From positions 46,659,181 to 46,723,180 of the forward strand of contig NC_079136.1 in assembly GCF_945859705.1 (NCBI RefSeq): a DNA stretch of 64,000 bases, read 5' to 3'. The translations under genes and the position numbers were made by a program. Source of the DNA: Episyrphus balteatus (Eukaryota; Arthropoda; Insecta; Diptera; Syrphidae). The notes below the pieces were generated by a model. That model saw nothing but the letters and a program-made list of their open reading frames with translations. It was not told where the DNA came from and ran no database searches. Numbering within the stretch: the first letter of the stretch is position 1; each line of letters begins with the position of its first letter. Below are positions 12,165 to 23,551 of this stretch, one piece after another.

Positions 12165-15032
12165 CAGGGGCGGACTGGGAGTCAAAGGGCCTTCCGGGAC
12201 TTTTAGGAAAAGGGACACAAAAAACTTACATAATTATTTACTTACTCGAAATATTTAAAAATAAAAGTTGATATGCAGAAATTGTTTTTTTATATACAGT
12301 GGTCGAAAAATAATTAGAAACAAGCTCTTTTTTTTCAAAATGTATGTATGTTCTTAATATAAATAAAAAATATTAGAAATATTTTTGAACGTTTTATTAA
12401 CGATCTCGTCTTTATTGCACCTTCTTTTTCTAAAATATAAGGGGTTGGTCTGTCAGGAATAATTGTTAAGGATGTTTTATCTATTTTTTCGGAACATGTG
12501 GCATTTTACGAGGACTGCAACCACATTAACCGACTTATAGAAATTAGTCGGTGATAGTCCTTTTTATTAATTGTACCTACTTTTAATTAATTGACCAAGT
12601 TTGGAAAATGTAAATGCTAAAAATCATTTATTTTTTCAAATAAAAGCATTTGTTTTTAAAAGTTTTCGTGAATTTATCCAGTGCTTTTGTTTGTCATGTT
12701 AAAGCTTCACAAGAAAAAGTTTTTTGAATAATGAACCCTTTAAAATTTCAAAACTTTTAATATTATGTTAAAAGTTAAATTAAAATTTAAGATTTCACAA
12801 TTTCAAAATCTTTTAAAATAAAATGATAATGTTAAAAAACAACACTTCACGATTTTCACAAAAAAAAAAAATAATATTTTTAACAGTTACTAACAGTACC
12901 TTTTACTGAACCGGTAAATTAGGTACTTCGATAAATTAATTAAATTTTATATCATTTTTTAAATTGATATTAAAATTCTTATAAAATTAAATTAAAAATA
13001 TTTTTGTAAGTTATCAGGTACATAAAAAGCTTTGATATTCTAAGCAACTTTATCTATGCATTCTATTAAGATTTTATAATGTTTTTTGTTCCGGGTTTTG
13101 CTCCCAGAAATATGGTCACCGTAATTATACCACAACTCGTGTTTGCTAAAAATTTGTTAAATATTTTGTATACACAGGGTGTATACAAACTTAAGGGCTC
13201 TCAGAATTTGGTAACTTGTTCATCTCAAATTCTTACGGTTTTCGATTTAATGCAGTTTTTGCGAAATTTCGAAAAGTCCCGACTTTGCAACTGTATTTTG
13301 CTTCCTCCGCTCATAATAGATTTTTGTTTTTTTACAATTCTTTCACTAAAACATTTCTTAATAATAAGAAATAATTAATAAATCAAAATATTTTTTGCTG
13401 CAAATCAATTAAGAGTTCAATATTTTTTAAAAACTCAATTTGTTACTTTTATTTCATATTTTGTCACCTAAATTTCTAATTAGGGGAGATTAGGTACTGT
13501 TGAAGCAAAGGACGGTTGAAACAATACAAGTAGCTCGAGAATCGTAAGTGATACAGTACGACTTATAGGGAATCGAATGTATTTGAAATTTCAATTGTTT
13601 GTCAAAAGGGCTTTTTTTTCGGAAAATGACAGGAACTATGTGATCGAAGAGCTACCTTACGGAAAGGATATAAAATATTGTTTCAGTGTATTTGTTTTTT
13701 CACAAATCGAAACTTTGTGAAAATCGAAAGCTTGGTCTTGTTCAAGCTTTTTGAACCGAATACTTTTTTAAAATGAAAGAGAGATATACAAACAAGCTAC
13801 TAGGGGGAAGAAGAAAAAACATCGTGTTTACTTTTTTGTACTTTTTGACTTTGTGTTTTGATGTAGTTCAGGCTTAACACAAAAAATAAAGTACCTTGGC
13901 ACCACTGTTTTTATCGAGAGAAAGTAAAATCTGGATAATTATCTGGATTTTTCAAAAATCTATACAGATTAAGTTTTTGTTGTTTTTTGTTTTTTGCCTC
14001 GAAAGATTCATATAGGGCCCCCAAACAGAATTCGGTAGGCCTCCAAAGATCCATAGGAGGCCTTCATTGACTTAAAGGCCATAAAGATAATTCCCATATG
14101 GGGCCCACAAACAGAATTCGGTAGGCCCCTAAAGATCCATAGGAGGCCTTCATTGACTTAAACGCCATAAACATGATTCTGTGGGCCTCGAAAGATCCAT
14201 ATGGGGCCCCCTGAAAATCCATAGGGGGCCCACAAACAGAATTCGGTAGGCCTCTAAAGATCCATAGGAGGCCTTCATTGACTTAAAGGCCACAAAGATA
14301 ATTCTGTGGGCCTCGAAAGATCCATATGGGGTCCCCTGAAAATCCATAGGGGACCCACAAACAGAATTCGGTAGGCCTCTAAAGATCCATAGGAGGCCTT
14401 CATTGACTTAAACGCCATAAACATGATTCTGTGGGCCTCGAAAGATCCATATGGGGCCCCCTGAAAATCCATAGGGGGCCCACAAACAGAATTCGGTAGG
14501 CCTCTAAAGATCCATAGGAGGCCTTCATTGACTTAAAGGCCACAAAGATAATTCTGTGGGCCTCGAAAGATCCATATGGGGCCCCCTGAAAATCCATAGG
14601 GGACCCACAAACAGAATTCGGTAGGCCCCTAAAGATCCATAGGAGGCCTTCATTGACTTAAACGCCATAAACATGATTCTGTGGGCCTCGAAATATCCAT
14701 ATGGGGCCCTTTGAAAATCCATAGGGGGCCCACAAACAGAATTCGGTAGGCCCATTAAGATCCATAGGAGGCCTACGTTGACTTAAATGCCGCAAACATA
14801 ATTCTGTGGGCCTCGAAACATACATAGGGGGCTCACAAACATAATTGTATAGGTCTCGAAAGATCCATAAGGGGCCCAATAGATTTAAACTGACTAAAAA
14901 GGCCAGAAACCGATTTGAAGCATGACGTGAGTGAATTTAAAAATTGAATTTCAAGTGCTTTTAAGAAATGTTTTCTTGCCCGAGGGCCTACCGGGAAAAA
15001 TCCAGAATGCCCGGTGGGCCAGTCCGCCCCTG
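12165..15032. mobile_element. hAT-type non-autonomous element with 8-bp target duplication
   Basis: Terminal inverted repeats are CAGGGGCGGACTGG on the left and CCAGTCCGCCCCTG on the right. The element is flanked by the perfect 8-bp duplication GGTGTGAT (12157-12164 and 15033-15040). Subterminal inverted segments follow (GGGCCTTCCGGGA on the left, TACCGGGAAAA and GGGCC on the right). The 8-bp duplication and the CAGGGGCGGA-type terminus are characteristic of hAT elements. No transposase frame is visible in the 2.87 kb. The interior holds a 125-bp tandem array and other repeat pieces, including 13180-13360, which resembles 56770-57100. A possible mariner-like end, CAGTGGTCGAAAAATAATTA, lies at about 12297. 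Confidence 0.85.
13997..14885. repeat. 125-bp tandem repeat array, about 6 to 7 units
   Basis: The unit contains GGGCCTCGAAAGATCCATAT, then GGGGCCCCCTGAAAATCC, ACAAACAGAATTCGGTAGGC and GGAGGCCTTCATTGACTT. It recurs every 125 bp: the phrase CCTCGAAAGATCCATAT lies near 14187, 14311, 14436 and 14561, with variants near 14686 and 14811. Degenerate units occur at both edges. Shorter GGCC-centred sub-repeats within a unit suggest a smaller ancestral repeat. The array is clearly more GC-rich than its surroundings. Repeated 65-aa frames on the reverse strand follow from 125 bp shifting frame each unit and are not genes. Confidence 0.95.
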
Positions 15033-15040
15033 GGTGTGAT

Positions 15041-16009
15041 TGGTATATTATCATTTTCTTGTAGAAAAAGTAAAAACTGTGAAGAATCACGTATCCACTA
15101 GAGACAGTCTCATTTTGTGACAATTATATTATTTCTATCTTTTTTTTAATTAAATTTTTTGATTTCAATTTGATAAACTGCTTCTATCTTTTTATGATTA
15201 TCTTTTTTTTTTTTGTTTAAATTTGATTAGTCATACAAGATTTTTTTTCAATATCTACTAATTCAATTAATAGAATTCCAATGATATCTCTAATTTTGAA
15301 GTTGTTTCCTGAAGGTACAACGAGTTTATTCAATTGTGTCATCTAATCGACTGGCGCTGTATTTCTAAAAGGGCACTGGCGTCAATATAATTTGAAGTGC
15401 CGCATCGTAACAGATATGAAATAAAGTTAAATCACATAGTGTTATAGAATTTTATTTGCACATGCACAAACTTTTGTAAAGAAAATTCTTAGATTTGTGT
15501 CATAGGAAAAGTTCTTGAGATATGAAATTTTCTTTAGTTAGTTTAAATTTCTATTCATTAAAACACAAACGATGGAAATTCTTGTTATCAAAATCAATCT
15601 GAGCTTATGAAGATTCTTATTTTTTGAAAGTTTCAGGTTGTTCTTGATTATTCAGGATTGGCCCAAGGTTTTCCTTCAAAAAAAAACATTAAAAACTTTC
15701 TTTGACTAGTTTTTTCGAAATCGAAAGTTTGAGAGTTCATAAAATTTGGCTCAACTATAAGAAGAAGAACACAGAGCTACTTTCAAACATTCAATTTTGA
15801 AAAAATAGACAATTTTTTGAAATAAAAAGTGAAATTGTTCAAAAAAAAAGTGGAAAAACGCAAGTAACTTTCAAAAATTAAATTTTGAAATAACAAAAGG
15901 ATTGGTCAAAAACTTATTTTTTCATACTTTTTTAAAACAAAAAAAGAACAATTTTGAAAAAAAGGAACAACAAATTAAGAACAAATAGGATTGGTTCTAG
16001 AAAACTAGG
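15041..16009. other. Upstream of gene A, no gene seen
   Basis: AT-rich sequence. From about 15680 it grades into the degenerate repeat that fills the next 800 bp. No promoter could be identified. Confidence 0.4.
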
Positions 16010-16790
16010 ATTGACCGAAAATGAGTTTTGGCTCCAAAACCTCCATTTCTGGCTAATATTTTTTGACTAAAATGGAATATTAAAAACAAATGAGAAACAA
16101 CTCAAAGCAGTTTTTAAAAAATTAAATTTTTGAAGAAACAGAATTCAATAATTTTTAAACTTAGACATAAAGTCAGCAAAGAAGATAACTTATTTAAATC
16201 GGAATTCAGTCAAAAACGTTTTTTTTTTTATTCAAAAACTTTCATTTTCGACTGTTTTTTGAAAGCAATGGCCAAAAACGTGTTTTTAGTTCTTAAACCT
16301 CCAGTTTTGAATAGTTTTTTTAAAAAGAAAAGTTGAATAAATAGGATCAGTTTTCAAGAATTCTATTTTTTTTTTAGAAACCTTGGATCGATGAAAAACT
16401 TGTTATGGCTTCAAAACTTCCATTTTTGACGTAAAAAAAATGGAATAATATAGACAAATGAAGAAAAATTCAAATTACTTTTAAGAAATTATTTTTTTTT
16501 AAATGGAATTTATTCGAAAACGTATTTTTAATTCAAAAAACTCCATTTTTGGCTACCTCCATTTTCGAAGCTTTCATAAATTCAGTTTTCTAAAACGGAG
16601 AATGGTCAAAAACGTGTTTTTGGGTTCTAAAACTTCCATTTTCTTTTATTTTTGAAAAACAAAAGTAGAATAAACAGGATCAGTTTTCAAAGAATTCTAT
16701 TTTCTAGAAAACGAAGGTCGATCAAAAATATGCTTTGGCTCCGAAACCTCTATTTTTTTTAACCAAAAATGAAAAAATTTGGAAAAAACT
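16010..16790. repeat. Degenerate tandem repeat upstream of gene A
   Basis: Phrases of the type CAAAAACGTGTTTTTGG followed by AAAACCTCCATTTTTG recur roughly every 110-130 bp, for example near 16030, 16220, 16275, 16400, 16520, 16610 and 16730. GATCAGTTTTCAAGAATTCT occurs near 16345, with a close relative near 16680. The units are well diverged, so the array is old. It ends about 130 bp before the probable 3' splice site of gene A's first coding exon, so it probably lies in a 5' UTR intron; that placement is inference. Confidence 0.6.
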
Positions 16791-16932
16791 TTGTTCTTGG
16801 AGTAACTTTCAAAAATACAATTTTAAAGGGGTTTTTAATTTTTTAAATATTAATTTAGTATTTATTGTCTCTTTCTTATAAATAATTCAATGATTTTTCT
16901 TTTGCATTTTCTTTCAGCTTTAACTTTGGGAA

Positions 16933-18635
16933 ATGTTTTCTTCGGAAACTCCTGCTAGTCAAACAGAAGAGACTGCTTTATATATTATAGATCAAGGTTA
17001 TAAAATACATAAAATGGAACCTGTTAAGAAGTCACGCGTTTATTTGGCTGCTATAGCCGGTAAGTTATTTAGTTCTTCTTAATAAAATCTAATATTAAAA
17101 ATAATTTTTTATTTCTAGCCAATTTATCAAGTTTTGCAATTGGAACATGTTTAGGATGGACATCACCAATTATGCCAAAATTACAACATTTCACACCAGA
17201 TAGTCCAATTGATGCTATTGATAAAGAACAAGAAGCATGGATATCGTCATTGATAGCGATTGGTGCTTTAGTTAGTAAGTTGAAAATTGGTTATTTTTTG
17301 GTTATATTGTTACTTTTCATAAAAATTCATGGTCTTAACTCATTTTTTACATTTCTTATCTCATATTTTATTCTTATTTTATCTTTTTTCAAAAGCTCCC
17401 TTCATTGCGGGTCCACTTGCTGATTTTATTGGTCGCAAATGGACAATGCTGTCAAGTACCCTTTTCTTTCTTGCATCGTATTTCCTTATGATTTACGCCA
17501 CCGAAGTAGAACATATCTATCTCTCCCGTTTGATAATGGGTTTCGGAGTTGGTTTTGTAATGACTGTCCAGCCAATGTACGTAGGTGAAATTGCCACTGA
17601 CGATACCCGAGGAGCTTTGGGATCCTTAATGCAACTTTTCATAGTTTGTAAGTAAAAAAGTAACTTTTTTACCAAAACCAGAACTAAACAAATATTTTTT
17701 CTTTTTTTTTAGCTGGAATCCTTTATGTCTACGCTATTGGACCATTTGTCAGCTACCTAACCTTACAATACAGCTGCATAGTAATTCCCGTAATCTTTGC
17801 TTTGATCTTCGTTTTCCTCCCGGAAAGTCCTTATTACTACGCCGGAAAAGGCAAAAAGGAAGATGCTATCAAATCTCTTCAATTCCTTCGTGGACGAAGT
17901 GCTGAAGGAGTTCAGGAAGAAATGACAGCAATTCAAGCTTCAGTCGATGAATCAGCAGCCAATAAGGGGACCGTTACAGATGTTATCAAAAACAAGGGAA
18001 ATCGTAAGGCTTTGCTGATTTGTGCTGGTCTCATTGCCTTCCAACAGTGTTCCGGTATCAACGTTGTACTCTTCAACAGTCAGACTATCTTCATAAACGC
18101 CAATACCGGAATTGATCCAGCGATAGCAACCATCATCATTGGATGTGTTCAAGTGGGATCGAGTGCATTAACTCCCTTCATTGCTGATCGAATGGGTCGT
18201 AAGGTGATTCTATCAATCTCAGCTGCTTTAATGAGCATTTCATTGGCTGCTTTGGGAGGATTTTTCTATGCCCAATCAAATGGTGAAGCAGCTGATCTTC
18301 TTTGGCTACCAGTACCAGCTTTGATTGTTTTCAACATTGTCTATTGCATTGGTTTCGGCCCGTTGCCATGGGCAGTTTTGGGTGAAATGTTCCCTGGAAA
18401 TGTCAAATCAATTGCTTCGTCGATTGTTGCATCAACTTGTTGGATATTTGGATTTGTGATTACAAGATATTATCCAGCTTTAGATGCTTTGGGAGCATTC
18501 TATGCCTTCTGGTTGTTTGGTATATTCTGTGCTCTAGGATTCTTCTTTGTTATCCTGGTTGTAATGGAGACTAAGGGATTGAGTTTACAACAAATTCAAG
18601 ATAAATTAAATTGTAAAAAGGAAGATAAACCTTAA
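16933..18635 (+). CDS. Gene A: MFS sugar transporter, facilitated trehalose transporter (Tret1)-like, 485 aa
   Basis: Exons: 16933-17059, 17119-17274, 17396-17647 and 17713-18635, all GT-AG, 1458 nt in frame. The start at 16933 follows a likely 3' splice site (CTTTCAG at 16911-16917), so an untranslated first exon lies upstream. A second Met at residue 28 (MEPVKKSRVYL) aligns with the starts of D and E. MFS sugar-porter motifs are the loop 2-3 motif AGPLADFIGRKW, PESP (215-218), QQCSGIN (289-295), GRK (340-342), GPLPW (394-398) and METKG (463-467). Twelve membrane spans are expected. Such proteins carry trehalose or glucose passively across the plasma membrane; the substrate is inferred from the family. 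The intron found in B to E after residues LIQ is missing. The C-terminus is about six residues longer than in B (ends CKKEDKP). Confidence 0.95.
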
Positions 18636-18674
18636 GAAAAGATGCCAAAGAATTAGTAGTTAATTTAAGAAACG

Positions 18675-18680
18675 AATAAA
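18675..18680 (+). promoter_or_regulatory. Poly(A) signal of gene A
   Basis: AATAAA 40 bp after the stop codon, in an otherwise non-coding A-rich stretch. Confidence 0.65.
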
Positions 18681-18689
18681 AAAGAATAT

Positions 18690-19530
18690 ACATTTTTATA
18701 TAAATGTACAAGTTATGTAATAAGTTAAGAATGAATCTTCATAGATCAATTAGGAACTTAATATTGTGTTTGTTATTTGTTGTTCGTAATAATTTGTCAA
18801 TAGTATTGTTAACTTTTAAGCTTAGATACCTCCACACACTATTAATATAATTTGAAAATGTTATTAATGTTTAAATATTTTAAATATACAAGAGTATACG
18901 TAATTAATATTATTTTTGTCGAGAATTTATTTTTTTCAGTTAGTTTTAAGGTCACTTTGTCCGAGTTCTGTGAAAGAAAGAGTTTTGAGGTAAGTAGATG
19001 GACGTACAAGATGAAATGCACTAAGGGAATTCATTTGGCACATAAACATACCGTTACGTAGGTCTCATTTTAATGTAAAACATTTACAAAAAAGTGAGAG
19101 CCTTTAAACAAGTTATCGACGGTTAAACTGCAAAACCTCGTAAGTCGTTTTTGCCTGTTTGTTTAGAAATCGAAAAAAACTCTTAAAACTCGCACAGTGT
19201 GCCCGATGGTAGGAAAAGTTGGCAAAAATTATTTTTGTTCGTTTTTAAGTTTGTTATGGGTAAAAATACTAAAATAAAGTACAAAACTAAGACAACTCTT
19301 GTGATTCTATGAAAAATTATTAAAAACGCACATAACTAAGAAGGTATCTGTTACCTTTAGCTTTGAAGTTGTTTGAGAAGGAAAATTGTTTTTTAATTTT
19401 TCAATACTTTGAATTTACTGTTTTTATTATTTAAATAAGGTTTTTCTTACAAAATATAGTTTTATCGCTCAAAGATTTTTGACCTGACTCATTAATTGGG
19501 TTAACAAAATCTTCTTAATCAAAAAATACC
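18690..19530. other. Intergenic, no gene seen
   Basis: 3' flank of gene A. The open frame at 18852-19061 has no recognisable similarity and no splice support. Confidence 0.45.
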
Positions 19531-20005
19531 CTGGTCAACAAAATTCAACTTTTTTTTTGTCCAAAGAACCAAAATATACTTTTCTGAAGGATTTAGAAAT
19601 ACTGAACTCCAATACACATTCAGAAATATTCTTTTAGCTTTCGTTTTTTTTTTTTTTTTTAATATTAGCGTTATAAAATGCAAAAACAAAACACTTATTT
19701 TGAATGGTTTTGAGGTTATGCTAATTGTGGTTTATTATTTCAGCATAGTTTGACGCTGTGATCTGTTTTCCTTCTTCAAAAAACTGTTTAAATCTTTCCG
19801 ATCTTATTTTACGCAAAAGATATCTCAAGATGAGTTTCCATTTTGTTGATCAAGACAATTTTCTTAAATTTTTAGCCAGCATGCTAACCGTACACACTCT
19901 CAGTTGTGGCTAATAGAATAATTCTGACTATGGGTACGAGTTCAGAATCTCTTACACCTTCAGAAAAGTATAATTAGGTCCTTGTGTCAAAAATCTAGAA
20001 GACCG
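19531..20005. mobile_element. Palindromic element family, decayed copy P2
   Basis: The left end CTGGTCAACAAAATTC is followed by CCAAAATATACTTTTCTGAA. The right side carries the mirror CCTTCAGAAAAGTATAATTA and ends AGAAGACCGGT. The middle has diverged. Same family as 54205-55021 and 60321-60902. Confidence 0.6.
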
Positions 20006-20712
20006 GTATTTTCAGCACTGCCGGAATCTGAGAAATATATACAAAAAAATGGTTATTTATATATAACTTCACATAGTGTTTACTCAAAAAGGGGCAAACA
20101 TGGGCATCATTTTTTTAATTGACACGAAAGATGACACTCTCATCAATAAAGGGACACCAAAAACAAAGCGCCACTTCACATCGTTATGAACTTTTTCTCA
20201 AGGAATTTGTATGATGCACACAAAACACGAATGATCTTAAAGACACCGAATTCGAAAAATTATTTCAAACAAACTACACACTTATAATTCAAAAGAGAAA
20301 TGAGAATCTATTTGAAATTTATATCTTTTGTTTTAACGAAATAGCCTTAAAACTTGAAACACCCATGGGAGCTAAAAAAAAGTTAAATAACGAATAATTT
20401 CGTCAATGGTGACATTTTAAAGTGTAGTTACTCTCCCTGTTAGGCTAAAATCGTGGAATAAAAACCGGTTTTGAGTAGCCTATTAATCCCTCTATTAAAG
20501 TAAATTTGTATTTGGCAATTTCGGTACAAATTAAAAATATCTATTTTTGCAGCTTTTGATACCATTGGCCACACTGTGCGTCGTTATATTAGATGGATAG
20601 AGATGTACTAAAATGGTTAATTACACTCACAAATCAATAACGGTAGGTACCAACTTTAACCTAGAGAGTAACCAAATGAAAATAAAATAGCTGAAAAAAA
20701 AGTGCTAGCTAT
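20006..20712. other. Intergenic, no gene seen
   Basis: AT-rich, with no supported feature. Confidence 0.4.
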
Positions 20713-21621
20713 GGGTGTTTTCATAAACGTCTGCCTAACTTAGGCCTGCGTTAGTCGTGTTCATAAAGTCAGATCTGCGATCGGACTAACTTAGCCCAAC
20801 TGCAGTACTGCTGTTCATAAACGTCATTAATGTCGTCAACGTCGGGCAGATTGCGCAGCCAAAATTTTATGACTGCAGATCTCGCGAAGAAGTTTATTTG
20901 GCTTTTGATTCGATGTTTTTATTGTTAATATTTATGTAAATATTGTAAAAAAAAAATGAAAATCAAACGTATTAATTAGGGTGGTGCAAAAAGTGTTTCT
21001 TTTTTCATTTTTCGAAAAATTTAGATTTTAATGATGCAGAAAATTTCTAAATTGTGTTTTTTTATACAACGAGTTTAAATTGATTTTTTTCGTATTAGGG
21101 TCGCTCTAAAAAATGTTAACTTTTACAGTTTCCTGTGGAATTCGAAAAAAATTAAACGTGGATATTATTTTGAACAAATTATCGAAGAAAAAAATATACA
21201 TTAGGGTGGCTCAATTTTCAATCAAACGCAAACAAAATCAAATGCAAACAAAATTTTTTTTTCAAAACCCTAATTAAAAATATTTTTTTCCATTCAATAA
21301 TTTCAGCTATTAAAAGTAGAAGAAAATATGTATATTTTTTGTGGCACCCTAATATAACACGGTTAACAAATTTTCCGTGCTATTAAAAACATGTTTTCTG
21401 GAACTCAAAAAGGAAACATTATTTTGCTTATCAAACAAAACTCATTCTGTGGTCATTTTTATATTTTTTTTTTTTTCTGACGTTTATGAACACTCAGTGA
21501 CTGCTGAAAATTGTTCTAACGCAGGCCTGCAAACATTCTGCAGAATTGGTGTGTTCATTAATGCAGCAAAGCAGAAAGACGATTGTACTAACGCAGATTT
21601 CCGACGTTTATGAAAACACCC
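20713..21621. mobile_element. DNA transposon-like element with perfect 19-bp TIRs
   Basis: The left end GGGTGTTTTCATAAACGTC is mirrored exactly except for a single inserted or shifted base inside the right end (CGTTTATGAAAACACCC at 21605-21621). Further inverted sub-repeats follow: CATAAACGTC again near 20815, GACGTTTATGAAC at 21480-21492, and GCGTTAG against CTAACGCAG. Its left half (about 20725-21190) is also present in intron 2 of gene C (40786-41185). No transposase was found. The target duplication is unclear (flanks TAT and TTT). Confidence 0.75.
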
Positions 21622-23072
21622 TTTATTTTCTTCCATGAAAATATTTTAATTTCGTCAATTTTCGACCGATTTCGGTTTGCGATTAGGTTAAAAAATTTTG
21701 TTTTGAAAATGGTTCTTTTTTTCATAAAATAAGATTGAAGTTTGATTACCTAAGGCAAATTACCATGCAAACCGATAAATGTTTAAGCACTGACCCGCTT
21801 ACGTGAAGCAGTTGCCTTAGATTGATGTTTTTGATATTAAAGGACAACAAGGAGCTTATTTTTTTACTAAATTAAAAAATAAATTTTTGTTACATAAGTA
21901 ATCTGAATTAAAATGGATGTAGCCGCAATAGCGCCGCAACTTAGTTAAAAAATGGGGCCTTTCATGATTTTTTGCGTTGAAAATTTGTGCATGGCCATTT
22001 TTTGACGAAAAGTGAAGAAATTTGGTATCATGGAGTATATACACAGCGAAAAATATTACCACCCAAAAACTAACAGCTTGCCTAATTGAGATGTTTTATG
22101 AAGAAACCTTATTAAAATCAACGATTAAAATGGGCTTTCCAAAGAGATTTCTTATTAATTTTATAAAGAAAATATTATTAAAATTTGAATAAAAAGTTAA
22201 TTTATTTTTTAACTTGGCACTAGAACACTAGTAGGAATTTAGCTAAATTGGTATGGAAAAGTTGATCTCGAATTTTGTCATAATTGTTCATATTGAATAA
22301 AAAAAATCAAAACTTTGGAAAATAAATTAAGTGCCAATTAAGTAAAACATACTTTTAGATCTATTAAGGTATTTCTTTTTTTTTTTTAATAAGAAATAAT
22401 TTTGACAACTTTCCTTAATATTGTGATAAAAAAAAATATTTACTTTTCTTGCTATGATTTAAGTAAAGATTTTAAAACATAAAAATAATAAAATAAAATT
22501 ATTAATAAAACTGAATATTTATTTTTTGTTGGAGAAAATCTTCAATTTTCTGCTGAGTTCGAAAGACTATGGAAGACGTTTTCGAGAATGTGTAAATTTC
22601 TCGCAAGAAAGGGCTAACGATTACGCCACGGGGTACTTCTACTACATGTTTGCCAACATTTTCCACATAAAAAACCCTATATGATTTTTTTTTACATGTT
22701 TTGCTAATGACTGGTCAGCAAAAAATAAAACAAAATAGTCGAGGGCAAGAACTATGTTATGTGGTTTGTTATTGATGTGTGCTGAATTTAAAACTGTTTA
22801 CAGATTTATTCTATCACTATTTTCAAAGTCTCAGAAACTAGTTTTCAATGAAGTTCTTTTGCATGTTTAATACAAAATATATATTTTTGCGTCATATGTT
22901 TTTTTTTTCAATCCAAGTCAGAAGTCAAAAATTGATACATATTTTCAAAAAAAAAAAAAAACACTAGAACACCTTGTTTTTGACCTATTTATATTCAAGT
23001 AATATGATGTGCAAGTGTAGTTTTTACTTTGAATTCGGAATCATTAAACGAAAATCTTTTAAAAAAATATGG
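21622..23072. other. Intergenic, no gene seen
   Basis: AT-rich sequence with no supported gene or named repeat. Confidence 0.4.
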
Positions 23073-23080
23073 GTTCTTTA

Positions 23081-23543
23081 CAGGGGCGTACACACCATTG
23101 GGGCAAGTGGGGCGGTGCCCCGGGGCCCCCAACACGCCAGGGCCCCGTAAGGAGACAATGTAGAGAAGGCAACTGGTTATAAAAGTATCGAAGCAAGAAG
23201 ATAAGATACTTGACATGAATCACTTCGGACACAAGAGAGACACATTATATTTTTCAGTGAATTGGTAGCCAGTCACATAATATTTCATCTAAAAAAAAAG
23301 TATTACCTTAGGGGTCCCAAAAAAAAATTGCTTTTTTGAAAGAAAAATTACATATTATCTTGGGGCCCCAAAAAATATTACTTACATAATTTTAGCGCCC
23401 AACAAATGATAGGTACATCAGGGGCCCCAAAAAAAATAAGTGGGCGTATACGTCCTTTTTTATTTGTTCTTATTTTGTATATCAAAGGGGCCCCAAAAAT
23501 GTAGTCTTGCCCCGGGGCCCCGACAACTCAACGTACGCCCCTG
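23081..23543. mobile_element. Short hAT-type MITE, GC-rich
   Basis: A 463-bp element with termini CAGGGGCGTAC and GTACGCCCCTG, and flanks GTTCTTTA (23073-23080) and GTTGTTTA (23544-23551) that match at 7 of 8 bases, as expected for a hAT insertion. The interior repeats GGGGCCCC-containing phrases followed by A-rich runs (for example near 23310, 23360, 23420 and 23488). No coding capacity. Confidence 0.8.
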
Positions 23544-23551
23544 GTTGTTTA

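Noticed and set aside
13079..13378. 99-aa open frame inside the hAT element
   Set aside because: Its sequence is part of a dispersed non-coding repeat also present at 56770-57100, where the frame is not kept.
13483..13560. Left end of a MITE (GGGGAGATTAGGTACTGTTG)
   Set aside because: It resembles the 36637 and 45001 ends, but no right end or duplication was found inside the surrounding hAT element.
14150..14879. Series of similar 65-76-aa reverse-strand frames
   Set aside because: They arise because a 125-bp unit shifts frame each copy; they are repeat artefacts inside a transposon.
17952..18152. Reverse-strand frames over the last exons of the transporters (also at 31727, 44090, 48988)
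   Set aside because: They are shadows of the conserved sense coding exons.
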